Shown here piece after piece: positions 34,080 to 52,820 of a stretch of 64,000 nt of DNA. The notes under the pieces are model-generated. The model was not told the origin of the DNA. It saw only the letters and a list, made by a program, of their open reading frames with translations, and searched no databases. This DNA comes from Psychrobacter arcticus 273-4 (GTDB lineage: Bacteria; Pseudomonadota; Gammaproteobacteria; Pseudomonadales; Moraxellaceae). The DNA lies in NCBI RefSeq assembly GCF_000012305.1, contig NC_007204.1:2542001-2606000 (forward strand), given 5' to 3'. Made by a program: the position numbers and the translations under genes. Numbering within the stretch: the stretch's first letter is position 1; each line of letters begins with the position of its first letter.

Positions 34080-34162
34080 TAAGCTTGTATCACTAATCTG
34101 GATTTAGCACGCTTTTGTTATGTTATAGCTTACTCAATCATAACTATAATTTATGTGATAAC

Positions 34163-34182
34163 TAAAAATGAGGGCTCTCATT
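34163..34182 (-). terminator. weak terminator after parE
   Basis: On the minus strand AATGAG, a short AGCC loop, and CTCATT are followed by TTTTAG. It is a short 6-bp stem, so only modest efficiency is likely. Confidence 0.4.
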
Positions 34183-34186
34183 ATTA

Positions 34187-36073
34187 TTATGAAATATCAG
34201 CTAGATTACCCTTATCCTCAAGCCAAGACTTACGATCAGCAGCACGCTTTTTAGCCAATAGCATGTCCATCACACTATTCGTCAACACCATGTCATCCAT
34301 ATCTAACTGTACCAAACGGCGTGTGTCACGGTTCATAGTTGTTTCTCGCAATTGCTCTGCACTCATCTCGCCTAAGCCTTTAAAACGCGTAATTTGCGCT
34401 TTTTTATTGCCTGGTACATTGGCTAAAATATGCTGAAGCTCCGTTTCATCCAACGCATAATGCACCTCTTTAGCCACATCAACGCGATATAACGGCGGCA
34501 TTGCCACGAATAAATGACCAGCATCTACCAAGGCAGGAAAGTGCTTAACGAATAGAGCACAGATCAACGTCGCAATATGCAGTCCATCGGAGTCCGCATC
34601 CGCTAAAATACATACCTTGTCATAACGCAGCTCAGACAAATCATCAGATGCCGGATCAACACCGATTGCAATCGCAATATCGTGAATCTCTTGACTAGAT
34701 AGCACCGTATCTGAGGATACCTCCCACGTATTTAAAATTTTACCACGCAAAGGTAATATCGCCTGATAATGACGGTCACGGGCTTGCTTTGCACTACCAC
34801 CTGCAGAGTCCCCTTCCACCAAAAACAGCTCAGCCCCATCACGCAAATCACCACGGCAATCCGCTAACTTCCCAGGCAGTGCTGGACCTTGGGTGATTTT
34901 TTTACGGGCGACTTTTTTGGCCGATTTAAGACGGCGTCCCGCTTTGTTAATTGCCAGCTCTGCAATCTGCGCGCCCATATCTGCATGCTGATTTAACCAC
35001 AAGCTAAAGGCATCTTTTGCCAGCGTTTGTACCGCCGCTGCCGCCTCACGACTTGATAAACGCTCTTTGGTTTGACCCGAAAATTGCGGCTCAGAAAATT
35101 TAAGCGACAAGATATAATTAACCCCGTCCCATACGTCTTCTGCGGTCAACTTGACACTGCGGGGAAGTAAGTTATGAATATCACAAAACTCACGTAACGC
35201 TTCTAAAATACCGGTGCGCAAACCATTAACATGAGTACCGCCTTGAGCGGTCGGAATCAGGTTTACGTAGCTTTCTTGAATTGGCGTTCCGCCATCAGGC
35301 AACCAAGACAACGCAAAAGTAATACCAGCTCGCTCGCCTTTCTTAGCATCGTAATGATAATAAAAAGGCTCAGGCGGCAATGTCTCAAGACCGTCTAGCT
35401 GCGCGCTTAAATACTCAACGACCCCATCAGTAAACTGCCAAACGACTTTTTCATTATTGATATCGTCAACGAACTCAATCGTCAATCCCGCTGCTAGCAC
35501 AGCTTTAGCTTTTAAATTATGTTTAAGCTGCTTAATATTAAATTTAGGCGTATCAAAAAAGCTGCCATCTGCCCAAAAGCGTACCCTAGTGCCACGTTTA
35601 CGCTTATTGGAGCTAATCGTCTCAGTTAGCGCCGTCACTGGCGCGCCATTTTCAAACGCCATCTCAAACTGCATGCTATCACGCCATACCGTGACTTCAA
35701 CTCGCGTCGACAAGGCATTAACGACAGAAATACCGACGCCATGCAAACCGCCCGAAACTTCATAATTAGAGGTCGAAAATTTACCACCAGCATGCAAACG
35801 GGTCAAAATCAGCTCGATACCCGATTGATTGAACTCAGGGTGAGTATCTGTCGGCATACCCCGACCATCATCCTCAACCGACAGCGACCCATCACTATGC
35901 AATTGAACCTTGATAGTTTTGGCGTAACCACCCAATGCCTCATCGACGGAGTTATCAATAACTTCTTGCGCCAAATGATTGGGGCGAGTGGTATCAGTAT
36001 ACATACCGGGACGACGACGTACTGGCTCAAGCCCTTCTAAAACTTCTAATGATTGCGCATTATACTGACTCAC
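34187..36073 (-). CDS. parE: DNA topoisomerase IV subunit B
   Basis: ParE provides the ATPase half of topoisomerase IV, which unlinks daughter chromosomes. The 628-residue protein has the GHKL ATP site (DNSVDEALGGYAKTI near residue 40, DDGRGMPTDTH near 69, GGLHGVGISVVNALS near 108). Its TOPRIM domain has the signature EGDSAGGSAKQARDRHYQAILPLRGKILN near 417 and DADSDGLHIATL near 495. The length and the spacing of TOPRIM to C-terminus fit ParE rather than the longer GyrB. parC is not in the window. Confidence 0.95.
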   Translation of the reverse strand: MSQYNAQSLEVLEGLEPVRRRPGMYTDTTRPNHLAQEVIDNSVDEALGGYAKTIKVQLHSDGSLSVEDDGRGMPTDTHPEFNQSGIELILTRLHAGGKFSTSNYEVSGGLHGVGISVVNALSTRVEVTVWRDSMQFEMAFENGAPVTALTETISSNKRKRGTRVRFWADGSFFDTPKFNIKQLKHNLKAKAVLAAGLTIEFVDDINNEKVVWQFTDGVVEYLSAQLDGLETLPPEPFYYHYDAKKGERAGITFALSWLPDGGTPIQESYVNLIPTAQGGTHVNGLRTGILEALREFCDIHNLLPRSVKLTAEDVWDGVNYILSLKFSEPQFSGQTKERLSSREAAAAVQTLAKDAFSLWLNQHADMGAQIAELAINKAGRRLKSAKKVARKKITQGPALPGKLADCRGDLRDGAELFLVEGDSAGGSAKQARDRHYQAILPLRGKILNTWEVSSDTVLSSQEIHDIAIAIGVDPASDDLSELRYDKVCILADADSDGLHIATLICALFVKHFPALVDAGHLFVAMPPLYRVDVAKEVHYALDETELQHILANVPGNKKAQITRFKGLGEMSAEQLRETTMNRDTRRLVQLDMDDMVLTNSVMDMLLAKKRAADRKSWLEDKGNLADIS

Positions 36074-36212
36074 AAATGCATCCTTAAATATTCATATACG
36101 ATTAATTCTATTAAACCATTATAACGAAAAATAGCGACGGTAACGGTAATAGTCAGTCGCTCACGTCAGATAATGTCGTCTATTTAATACGCTATGTCAG
36201 CTTTATTTGAAC

Positions 36213-36869
36213 TTAGAGCAACTGCTGTAGCATATCAATCACCTTTGGCAATTGCTCACCAAAATCGCTAAACCTGTGATCGCCACCCGCTTGTAGAGTG
36301 ACCATAGCTCCTTGCTCTTGATAAAATATTTTAGACAGTTCAGGATTCAACAGCTCATCGCCTTCCTTGATTAGTACAGACACTTTATTAGGATAATTAA
36401 CAGTCAATAATTGATGTTCCTCAAACCATTGCAAATCTGCCTGACTAATATGCCAACCTCCCGCTGTCGAATGGATAATCTTACTGCGCAAACCCTCCTC
36501 TTTAACATCATTTTTCAGAGCCAAATCGTTAGCAAATCGCTTTAGAGTAACATGTGGCTGAGTGCTGGGGTTTAGTAGCAACGCTGGGCAACCCGTATAA
36601 TTGCTGATTAAGGTAGAAAAGTACCCACCTAATGAGCTGCCGACCAATACGGTATTTGACGATTCAAACTGCTCATCTTCAATATTATCGTTATGCTTTA
36701 AACCTGCAATGAATGACAGTATCTGACTAAAAACTTGGTCAGGCGTCTTATTGAAATCAAGTCGTACTACATTGATATCAGGGTGATACTGCTGACAATA
36801 ATGTTCCAATACCATGCCTTTTGTAGAATTTGCATCGCTGTCTAAGCCATGAATATAAATAATGTTCAC
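36213..36869 (-). CDS. YqiA-like alpha/beta-hydrolase esterase
   Basis: A small esterase of the YqiA/YcfP family (218 residues). It begins MNIIYIHGLDSDANSTKG and has the nucleophile elbow GSSLGGYFS near residue 78. The stretch LIKEGDELLNPE probably holds the acidic residue, and GGDHRFSDFGEQLPKV carries the catalytic His. The start at GTG 36869 has AAGTGAG upstream at good spacing and places the hydrophobic first strand at residue 2, as in the family. An in-frame GTG at 36881 adds four residues but lacks a ribosome-binding site. In other gammaproteobacteria yqiA sits next to parE, as here, which supports the call. Confidence 0.85.
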   Translation of the reverse strand: MNIIYIHGLDSDANSTKGMVLEHYCQQYHPDINVVRLDFNKTPDQVFSQILSFIAGLKHNDNIEDEQFESSNTVLVGSSLGGYFSTLISNYTGCPALLLNPSTQPHVTLKRFANDLALKNDVKEEGLRSKIIHSTAGGWHISQADLQWFEEHQLLTVNYPNKVSVLIKEGDELLNPELSKIFYQEQGAMVTLQAGGDHRFSDFGEQLPKVIDMLQQLL

Positions 36870-37056
36870 GTATAATCTCACTTATTAAGGTTGTTATGAT
36901 TATTTTTATAGATAACTAAAACCAAGCATAGCACCCGAACAATGAAAACAGTAATAATAAAATGGCACACCACTATTCAATATTTGAGACATAATAGTAG
37001 AATAACAATTGGCTTATAAAAATCGAAGGAACGAGATTATTAGCAATGGAGTCGCC

Positions 37057-37317
37057 ATGAACCAACAGATTGAGCTGTTCGAGATTGCCAATCCCTGTAT
37101 TGGTGTTTGCCAGAGTAATAAAAAAGGGTATTGTTTTGGCTGCTTGCGTAGTCGACCTGAGCGTCAATTATGGCATAACATGACGACTGAACAGCGCCGT
37201 GAGGTATTACGGCTGGTTTCTGGACGTAAGCTGCGTATTGAGCAGATCAAACAGCGTAAAGGCGAACAGTTGGGATTTGATTTTGAGGAAGTAGTAGAGA
37301 TGGGCGAATTATTTTAA
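37057..37317 (+). CDS. DUF1289 family protein
   Basis: An 86-residue cysteine-rich protein of the DUF1289 (YdhL-like) family. The motif NPCIGVCQSNKKGYCFGCLRSRPERQLWHNMT shows four Cys that may bind a metal or iron-sulfur cluster. RREVL follows, matching the family consensus. The start at ATG 37057 has GGAG upstream; the frame is open further 5' without support. The biochemical role of the family is not established. It lies beside a truncated IS3-type element. Confidence 0.85.
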   Translation: MNQQIELFEIANPCIGVCQSNKKGYCFGCLRSRPERQLWHNMTTEQRREVLRLVSGRKLRIEQIKQRKGEQLGFDFEEVVEMGELF

Positions 37318-37349
37318 TAGCGGTAAATCTTTGAGACTTTCCTAAAAAC

Positions 37350-37770
37350 TGAACCGCCCCGGTATTGTCGGAGGCTCAACATTCTGAGAGAATACGACAA
37401 TGAAAACACGAAACTACACCCCTGAGATTAAAGAACGCGCCGTTCGCATGCTGATTGAAGCGTCAAGCGACTATCCTTCCACATGGTCAGCCATCCAAGC
37501 TATAGCCTCAAAGACTGGCTGTACGCCTGAAACCCTGCGATCGTGGCATAAAAAACATATCGAGCAAACTATTCCTGCCTCGGTACAAGCTCAAAGCCAA
37601 GATCAACGCATAAAGGAGCTTGAACGCGAAAATAAAGAGCTCAAGCAAGCGAATGAAATCATACGTAAGGCGGCGGCTTTTTTCGCCCAGGCGGAGCTCG
37701 ACCGCTAACTAAAATAATGGTTCAGTTTATCGATGATAATAAAGATAATTACGGGATCGAGCCTATCTGT
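37350..37770 (+). mobile_element. truncated IS3-family element, left part only
   Basis: The left end TGAACCGCCCCGG, a complete orfA and the first codons of orfB are present. Homology to the usual orfB start (FIDDNKDNYGIEPIC) breaks off near 37770, and the right end is absent. About 50 bp later the rRNA operon terminator begins, so the break abuts the rrn repeat boundary at 37806. A second, more decayed left end of the same type is at 9220. Confidence 0.85.
37400..37708 (+). CDS. IS3-family transposase orfA (helix-turn-helix, leucine zipper)
   Basis: A 102-residue DNA-binding first transposase protein. MKTRNYTPEIKERAVRMLIE and the helix-turn-helix AIQAIASKTGCTPETLRSWHKKH are typical of IS3 OrfA. 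The C-terminal part (RIKELERENKELKQANEIIRKAAAFFAQAELDR) is the leucine zipper used for multimerisation. The frame is intact, but without orfB the element cannot transpose by itself. Confidence 0.9.
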   Translation: MKTRNYTPEIKERAVRMLIEASSDYPSTWSAIQAIASKTGCTPETLRSWHKKHIEQTIPASVQAQSQDQRIKELERENKELKQANEIIRKAAAFFAQAELDR

Positions 37771-37800
37771 ATTATAAATTACATAAGATTTAAAGCTTAA
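37717..37800 (+). pseudogene. truncated IS3-family orfB
   Basis: Starts MVQFIDDNKDNYGIEPIC, the standard beginning of the IS3 integrase-like OrfB, then runs into unrelated sequence (IINYIRFKA) and stops at 37798-37800. The DDE catalytic domain is entirely missing. Confidence 0.85.
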
Positions 37801-37821
37801 CCCACCAAACCACGAGCAAAG

Positions 37822-37857
37822 AAAAACCCCCTTCGACTTATGTCGAAGGGGGTTTTT
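37822..37857 (-). terminator. rRNA operon A terminator
   Basis: AAAAACCCCCTTCGAC, TTAT loop, GTCGAAGGGGGTTTTT: a perfect 16-bp stem, with a T-run on the minus strand, 12 bp after 5S. Confidence 0.92.
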
Positions 37858-37869
37858 CAGGAATAGAGA

Positions 37870-37982
37870 GCTGACGATGACCTACTCTCACATGGGCGAA
37901 CCACACTACCATTGGCGCGACGATGTTTCACTTCTGAGTTCGGTAAGGGATCAGGTGGGGCCATCGTGCTATTGTCGTCAGC
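37870..37982 (-). rRNA. rrf: 5S ribosomal RNA, operon A
   Basis: About 113 nt. On the minus strand it begins GCTGACGACAATAGCACG and ends GTAGGTCATCGTCAGC; the two ends pair as helix I. The conserved CCGAACTCAGAAGTGAAAC loop is present. Ends are set from that pairing, so may be off by a few bases. Confidence 0.95.
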
Positions 37983-38165
37983 AAAGGGGGTTAGATATGA
38001 GTCTGTTATTATTGTTTTGACGTCAAGATATTATCTATTGGTCGACCAACTTGTAACCTAACTGAATCAAGGTTAAAGGTGATATCGAAATATATATATT
38101 CTATAAGCAATGCTTATACAAGATAGATTAATTAGAGCTTTCATACAAACCACTTGGGTGTTGTA

Positions 38166-41025
<2,860 letters not shown>

Positions 41026-41373
41026 ATACAACCCCAAGTAGTCTTTCGACTGCTAAGTGCTATATAAGTCTAATTATGATAACGATATCACCTAATTTTA
41101 TACGCTTGATTCAGTTCTCTTTACTTTTTTAGTAATCAACTCCTGGGATAACAACTGATGTCGTTAAGGAGCTGATTACTAAGGTTAGAACAACACGTGA
41201 ACATGTTGTTCTAACCCAGACTCATATCTATGTTTTTAAATAGTCTCTATGCTCTCGTCGAGTCACAGATTCTGTATAAAACAGAAAGAAGTAATCTTGC
41301 CAATGTCTCGGCGAATCACTTGTTTCTATTTGATACCTATTTATTTATTAGCATCTAAAGAAAGTTTATTATG

Positions 41374-41449
41374 TGGTGGAGCCAAACGGAGTCGAACCGT
41401 TGACCTCCTGCGTGCAAGGCAGGCGCTCTACCAACTGAGCTATGGCCCC
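41374..41449 (-). tRNA. tRNA-Ala (TGC), operon A
   Basis: 76 nt in the 16S-23S spacer. The minus strand begins GGGGCCATAGCTCAG, with anticodon loop CTTGCAC (anticodon TGC), T-loop GGTTCGACTCC and encoded CCA end. Confidence 0.96.
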
Positions 41450-41455
41450 TAATAA

Positions 41456-41532
41456 TGGTAGGCCTGGGCAGACTTGAACTGCCGACCCCCGCGTTATCAA
41501 CACGGTGCTCTAACCAGCTGAGCTACAGGCCT
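41456..41532 (-). tRNA. tRNA-Ile (GAT), operon A
   Basis: 77 nt in the 16S-23S spacer. The minus strand begins AGGCCTGTAGCTCAG, with anticodon loop TTGATAA (anticodon GAT), T-loop AGTTCAAGTCT and encoded CCA end. The Ile-Ala pair is the usual gammaproteobacterial spacer content. Confidence 0.96.
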
Positions 41533-41617
41533 GTACGAGGCATATACCTCTAGCTAATAAACTAGCTTAAACTAAAGAACAACTTGTTGTGAATTCTTGC
41601 TGACCGAATGCCATCTA

Positions 41618-43156
<1,539 letters not shown>

Positions 43157-43585
43157 AATCTTGCTATGTAACCCTTTAAAGAGGCTACTAAACTTGGCTC
43201 ATTTAATCTGGCAAATCGCTCTAAATTATGTTCGTAATGAATTAACTTTGAGTTTTTTTACTGTCTTAAATGATAATTTTTATAGTTAGTATTCTCTCGA
43301 AAAGAGAGTCAACCAACTTTATTTTTTAGCATTCTGAATCAGCAAAAATCCACACAAGTTGTTCTTTAGTTATGCTTTTAAATAATGTCTCACCACTGTC
43401 GTCCAGTAGGAGTATTCAACTAAATATCCTAAACCAATTTGGTTTATCCTATTTAGCGAGCTGACCATCATATCATGTTTTAATAGTCTGTCAACTTCTT
43501 TCTTTAATTTGTTTCGTTAAGTTAACTGGTTAGTTATTGTGTAATCACACCTTAACTGCTTCCGGTTTGTCTTAATGAGGTGCGT

Positions 43586-43613
43586 ATTATATAGAGTTTT
43601 AGATGGGTGTCAA
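43586..43613 (-). promoter_or_regulatory. rRNA operon A P1 promoter
   Basis: On the minus strand a perfect TTGACA (613-608) and perfect TATAAT (591-586) are separated by 16 bp, followed by a GC-containing discriminator (ACGCACC), as expected for a growth-rate and ppGpp controlled rrn promoter. The upstream 60 bp are A/T-rich (UP-element-like). Confidence 0.85.
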
Positions 43614-43927
43614 TAGGGTTTCGAAAGGTTTTTAAACTAATTTCGCTAGGTTTTAAATAGTCGATAGTTTTCAATGGGTTAGAAGAAATGCTTATTTGGA
43701 TGGCTTTGGCTTTAAACGATAAATATTTTTGTAGATCTTCTATTGAGCTAAAATCGGACAGTTTTAAGACTGTTATAAACTTGGATATTGCTTGGAATAT
43801 CATGTAATGAATTTTATTCAACCAGCTAAATAGGTGCCGAGCTTTAAAAAAACTCAAACCAGTCTCTAGTTTCTAAATTTTCAAATCAATTGTAAAACCA
43901 GCGTATTTTTACAAACCACGAGCAAAG

Positions 43928-43963
43928 AAAAACCCCCTTCGACTTATGTCGAAGGGGGTTTTT
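43928..43963 (-). terminator. rRNA operon B terminator
   Basis: Same 16-bp stem with TTAT loop and T-run as in operon A. It separates transcription of operon B from the promoter of operon A, 315 bp further on. Confidence 0.92.
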
Positions 43964-43975
43964 CAGGAATAGAGA

Positions 43976-44088
43976 GCTGACGATGACCTACTCTCACATG
44001 GGCGAACCACACTACCATTGGCGCGACGATGTTTCACTTCTGAGTTCGGTAAGGGATCAGGTGGGGCCATCGTGCTATTGTCGTCAGC
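43976..44088 (-). rRNA. rrf: 5S ribosomal RNA, operon B
   Basis: Identical in all bases I compared to the operon A copy, at +6106. Confidence 0.95.
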
Positions 44089-44271
44089 AAAGGGGGTTAG
44101 ATATGAGTCTGTTATTATTGTTTTGACGTCAAGATATTATCTATTGGTCGACCAACTTGTAACCTAACTGAATCAAGGTTAAAGGTGATATCGAAATATA
44201 TATATTCTATAAGCAATGCTTATACAAGATAGATTAATTAGAGCTTTCATACAAACCACTTGGGTGTTGTA

Positions 44272-47131
<2,860 letters not shown>

Positions 47132-47479
47132 ATACAACCCCAAGTAGTCTTTCGACTGCTAAGTGCTATATAAGTCTAATTATGATAACGATATCACCTA
47201 ATTTTATACGCTTGATTCAGTTCTCTTTACTTTTTTAGTAATCAACTCCTGGGATAACAACTGATGTCGTTAAGGAGCTGATTACTAAGGTTAGAACAAC
47301 ACGTGAACATGTTGTTCTAACCCAGACTCATATCTATGTTTTTAAATAGTCTCTATGCTCTCGTCGAGTCACAGATTCTGTATAAAACAGAAAGAAGTAA
47401 TCTTGCCAATGTCTCGGCGAATCACTTGTTTCTATTTGATACCTATTTATTTATTAGCATCTAAAGAAAGTTTATTATG

Positions 47480-47555
47480 TGGTGGAGCCAAACGGAGTCG
47501 AACCGTTGACCTCCTGCGTGCAAGGCAGGCGCTCTACCAACTGAGCTATGGCCCC
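47480..47555 (-). tRNA. tRNA-Ala (TGC), operon B
   Basis: Same sequence as the operon A copy, with anticodon TGC and encoded CCA. Confidence 0.96.
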
Positions 47556-47561
47556 TAATAA

Positions 47562-47638
47562 TGGTAGGCCTGGGCAGACTTGAACTGCCGACCCCCGCGT
47601 TATCAACACGGTGCTCTAACCAGCTGAGCTACAGGCCT
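47562..47638 (-). tRNA. tRNA-Ile (GAT), operon B
   Basis: Same sequence as the operon A copy, with anticodon GAT and encoded CCA. Confidence 0.96.
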
Positions 47639-47723
47639 GTACGAGGCATATACCTCTAGCTAATAAACTAGCTTAAACTAAAGAACAACTTGTTGTGAAT
47701 TCTTGCTGACCGAATGCCATCTA

Positions 47724-49262
<1,539 letters not shown>

Positions 49263-49691
49263 AATCTTGCTATGTAACCCTTTAAAGAGGCTACTAAACT
49301 TGGCTCATTTAATCTGGCAAATCGCTCTAAATTATGTTCGTAATGAATTAACTTTGAGTTTTTTTACTGTCTTAAATGATAATTTTTATAGTTAGTATTC
49401 TCTCGAAAAGAGAGTCAACCAACTTTATTTTTTAGCATTCTGAATCAGCAAAAATCCACACAAGTTGTTCTTTAGTTATGCTTTTAAATAATGTCTCACC
49501 ACTGTCGTCCAGTAGGAGTATTCAACTAAATATCCTAAACCAATTTGGTTTATCCTATTTAGCGAGCTGACCATCATATCATGTTTTAATAGTCTGTCAA
49601 CTTCTTTCTTTAATTTGTTTCGTTAAGTTAACTGGTTAGTTATTGTGTAATCACACCCTAACTGCTTCCAGTTCGTCTTAATGAGGTGCGT

Positions 49692-49719
49692 ATTATATAG
49701 AGTTTTAGATGGGTGTCAA
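49692..49719 (-). promoter_or_regulatory. rRNA operon B P1 promoter
   Basis: Perfect TTGACA and TATAAT with a 16-bp spacer, identical to operon A. The upstream region differs from operon A beyond 49787, so upstream activation could differ between the two. Confidence 0.85.
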
Positions 49720-49787
49720 TAGGGTTTCGAAAGGTTTTTAAACTAATTTCGCTAGGTTTTAAATAGTCGATAGTTTTCAATGGGTTA

Positions 49788-50264
49788 AGATTATCGTTTA
49801 ATTTTACTATTTCCAAATCATCTTGTAAATAGACTTTTAATCCTAAGAACACGCTATCTAATTTCCTTAAAACTGTCTGTCCAACGCCCTCATAAACCTA
49901 CTTTAGTAGCATTTATCACTATTAAACATCCTTTTTATTTGATTGCATTGATATAGGTATGGCTAGCACTTATATATAGAAGATCTTCGATAACTATATA
50001 TAAAACTGTTTTTACATATTGCATTGCCCTTGGCTGTCTAGTGTTAATAAGCAGTTTTTGCTATAATAGCTGACTTTATAATATTACTTAATGACACTTC
50101 TTATTAGTCCTAGCTAAAAGGTAGCTTGTTTGAGCCTTTGTCTTTAGGTAATACCTACTCTTACAACATATCACAGTGGTTAGATATAATTGACGCGGTC
50201 TTACGGTTATATGATTGATGGTTGCAATCATCACTGCCAACGGACGCAAAAAGGTGAATAGATT
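49788..50264. other. 477-bp divergent spacer between rRNA operon B and thrS
   Basis: AT-rich, no gene. A TATAAT at 50062-50067 (TTGCTATAATAGC) and a second at 50077-50082 are candidate -10 elements for thrS. The roughly 180-base transcribed leader that would follow could hold ThrRS autoregulatory structure, but I see no convincing anticodon-like hairpin. Confidence 0.4.
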
Positions 50265-52199
50265 ATGGTAGCGATTACTTTACCCGATGGTAGTGTAAAA
50301 AACTTCGAAGGCAATACAACGGTCATGGAAGTGGCGCAAAGTATTGGAACAGGGCTTGCTAAAGCGACTGTCGCTGGACGTGTAGATGGTCATTTGGTAG
50401 ATGCACACGACCCTATCGTTGCTGATGCCAAAGTTGAAATCGTAACGCCAAGAGATGATGATGGTGTTGATATTATTCGCCATTCATGTGCTCATCTATT
50501 AGGTCATGCAGTCAAGCAGTTATATCCTGATGTAAAAATGGTGATTGGTCCCGTTATCGATGATGGTTTTTATTATGACATCTATAGTGAGACGCCGTTT
50601 ACGCCTGAGCATATGGCAGCCATTGAAAAACGTATGATGGAGCTGATCAAGCAAGATTATGACGTTATCAAAAAAATAACGCCACGTGCTGAAGTGATTA
50701 AGATATTTGAAGAACGTGGTGAAGACTATAAGCTTAAGCTGATTAACGATATGCCAGGCGAAGAAGCCTTTGGTCTATATCATCATCAAGAGTATGTCGA
50801 TATGTGCCGTGGTCCGCATGTACCAAATACGCGATTCTTGAAAGTATTCAAATTGACTAAAATGTCAGGCGCTTATTGGCGCGGTGATGCAAAAAACGAA
50901 CAACTGCAACGTATCTATGGTACAGCATGGGCAGATAAGAAAGATTTAAAAACTTATATCCAGCGTATCGAAGAAGCGGAAAAACGCGACCATCGTAAGA
51001 TTGGTAAAGCGCTTAATCTATTCCATATGCAAGAGCAAGCGCCAGGTATGGTGTTTTGGCATGCCAATGGTTGGACGATTTATCAAGTACTTGAGCAATA
51101 TATGCGCAAAGTACAGCAAGATAATGGCTATGAAGAAATTAAAACACCGCAAATTGTCGATCGTAGCTTGTGGGAGCGTTCTGGACATTGGGGCAATTAT
51201 GCGACCAACATGTTTACCACGTCGAGCGAAAAACGTGATTATGCGGTGAAGCCAATGAACTGCCCATGTCACGTACAAGTGTTTAATCAAGGCTTAAAAT
51301 CTTACCGTGACTTACCATTACGCATGGCAGAGTTTGGCTCATGCCATCGTAACGAACCATCAGGTTCGCTACATGGTTTAATGCGCGTTCGTGGTTTTAC
51401 TCAAGACGATGCGCATATTTTCTGTACGCAGTCACAGATTCAACAAGAAGTCGCTGACTTTATTAAGCTGACCCTTGCTGTTTATGAAGACTTTGGTTTT
51501 AACAATATCATTATGAAACTCTCAACCCGTCCTGAAAAACGTGTCGGCAGCGATGAGTCTTGGGATTTTGCAGAAAAAGCTTTGGCTGATGCATTAGATA
51601 ATTCAGGTCTTGATTGGGCTTATTTACCAGGTGAAGGCGCATTCTATGGTCCCAAGATTGAGTTTAGTCTGAAAGATTCATTGGGTCGCGTATGGCAGTG
51701 CGGTACCATTCAGGTTGACCCAAATATGCCTGAGCGTCTCGATGCCGAATTTGTTAATGAGCAAAACGAGCGTGAAGTACCGATTATGTTGCACCGTGCG
51801 ATCTTGGGTTCATTTGAGCGCTTCATCGGTATCTTGATTGAAAACTATGCTGGTTGGATGCCAGTATGGCTGGCGCCGCAACAAGTGGTAGTGATGAATA
51901 TCACGGATAAACAGGCGGAGGCTTGTGAAAATGTAGTAAACGAGCTGAAAAAATCAGGCTTACGCGCCATTAGTGACTTGCGTAACGAAAAGATTGGATT
52001 TAAGATACGAGAGAAAACATTAGAACGTATTCCCTATATGCTAGTATTAGGGGATAAAGAAGTCGAATCAGGCAGCGTCAACGTCAGAACTCGCGAAGGC
52101 GAAAATCTAGGCGTGATGAGCGTCGCTGAATTTATCATATTAGTAGAAACAGCTGTTGCCGAAAAAGGCCGACAGACCCCAAAAATAGATCAGGAGTAA
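50265..52199 (+). CDS. thrS: threonyl-tRNA synthetase
   Basis: ThrRS charges tRNA-Thr. The 644-residue protein has an N-terminal TGS domain ([17 protein letters not shown]). The editing domain has [16 protein letters not shown], with the metal-binding HxxxH, near residue 73. The class II catalytic core has [10 protein letters not shown] near 333 (zinc Cys), [34 protein letters not shown] (motif 2) and [17 protein letters not shown] (motif 3). The C-terminal anticodon-binding domain is present. It is followed 5 bp later by infC, the usual pair. Confidence 0.97.
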   Translation: MVAITLPDGSVKNFEGNTTVMEVAQSIGTGLAKATVAGRVDGHLVDAHDPIVADAKVEIVTPRDDDGVDIIRHSCAHLLGHAVKQLYPDVKMVIGPVIDDGFYYDIYSETPFTPEHMAAIEKRMMELIKQDYDVIKKITPRAEVIKIFEERGEDYKLKLINDMPGEEAFGLYHHQEYVDMCRGPHVPNTRFLKVFKLTKMSGAYWRGDAKNEQLQRIYGTAWADKKDLKTYIQRIEEAEKRDHRKIGKALNLFHMQEQAPGMVFWHANGWTIYQVLEQYMRKVQQDNGYEEIKTPQIVDRSLWERSGHWGNYATNMFTTSSEKRDYAVKPMNCPCHVQVFNQGLKSYRDLPLRMAEFGSCHRNEPSGSLHGLMRVRGFTQDDAHIFCTQSQIQQEVADFIKLTLAVYEDFGFNNIIMKLSTRPEKRVGSDESWDFAEKALADALDNSGLDWAYLPGEGAFYGPKIEFSLKDSLGRVWQCGTIQVDPNMPERLDAEFVNEQNEREVPIMLHRAILGSFERFIGILIENYAGWMPVWLAPQQVVVMNITDKQAEACENVVNELKKSGLRAISDLRNEKIGFKIREKTLERIPYMLVLGDKEVESGSVNVRTREGENLGVMSVAEFIILVETAVAEKGRQTPKIDQE

Positions 52200-52204
52200 T
52201 ACCT

Positions 52205-52726
52205 ATTAAACAGTCAAACCGTTTGAACATCAATGAAGATATCAGTGCCAAAGAAGTCCGTCTGGTCAAAGAAGACGGTGAACAAATGGGCGTGGTCGAT
52301 ATCGACACCGCGATGAAAGCGGCACGTGAAGACAGTCTAGATTTAGTCGAGTTGGTTCCCGAAGCCAAACCGCCAGTATGTAAGATCATGGATTATAAGC
52401 ATTTCCTCTATGATCAAAAGCAAAAGGCGAAAGAAGCTAAGAAAAACCAAAAGCAGACTCAGCTAAAAGAGATGAAGCTTCGTCCTAGCACCGAAGAAGC
52501 AGATTATCAGGTTAAACTGAGAAAAATCGTCAGCTTCTTAGAAGATCAGGATAAAGTTAAAATTAGCATCCGTTTCCGCGGACGTGAAATGGCGCACCAA
52601 GAGATTGGTCGCAAGCAACTTGATCGTATCATTGAAGATACGGCTGATATCTCAAACGTCGAACAGTATCCTAAGATGGAAGGTCGTCAAATGGGTATGC
52701 TGTTAGGACCTACTAAGAAGAAATAG
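52205..52726 (+). CDS. infC: translation initiation factor IF-3 (AUU start)
   Basis: IF-3 keeps ribosomal subunits apart and checks start codons. The 173-residue frame contains [18 protein letters not shown], the linker region [25 protein letters not shown], and the C-terminal domain with [28 protein letters not shown] and [11 protein letters not shown]. No ATG fits the 5' end. ATT at 52205 with AGGAG eight bases upstream begins [10 protein letters not shown], which aligns with the family's start. The rare AUU codon is the known basis of IF-3 autoregulation in enterobacteria. A TTG at 52223 would cut off conserved residues. rpmI and rplT, usually next, are absent. Confidence 0.93.
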   Translation: MKQSNRLNINEDISAKEVRLVKEDGEQMGVVDIDTAMKAAREDSLDLVELVPEAKPPVCKIMDYKHFLYDQKQKAKEAKKNQKQTQLKEMKLRPSTEEADYQVKLRKIVSFLEDQDKVKISIRFRGREMAHQEIGRKQLDRIIEDTADISNVEQYPKMEGRQMGMLLGPTKKK

Positions 52727-52785
52727 ACTTTTTAATAGTTTATTCTTAGTGGTGGCTGTGTGTTTATATAGATATTCATGATTTC

Positions 52786-52820
52786 AACCATCAATATGCT
52801 ACGGCGTATTGGTGGTTTTT
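52786..52820 (+). terminator. terminator after infC
   Basis: AACCATCAATA and TATTGGTGGTT form an 11-bp stem (one G-U) with a 10-base loop followed by TTTTT. The rest of the 361-bp gap to 53087 is AT-rich and holds no gene; in particular no rpmI (ribosomal protein L35) frame is present. Confidence 0.65.

Noticed and set aside
43552-43857. 101-codon minus-strand frame upstream of rRNA operon A
   Set aside because: It spans the rRNA promoter and leader; the matching region of operon B gives a different frame beyond the promoter, so it is not a conserved protein.
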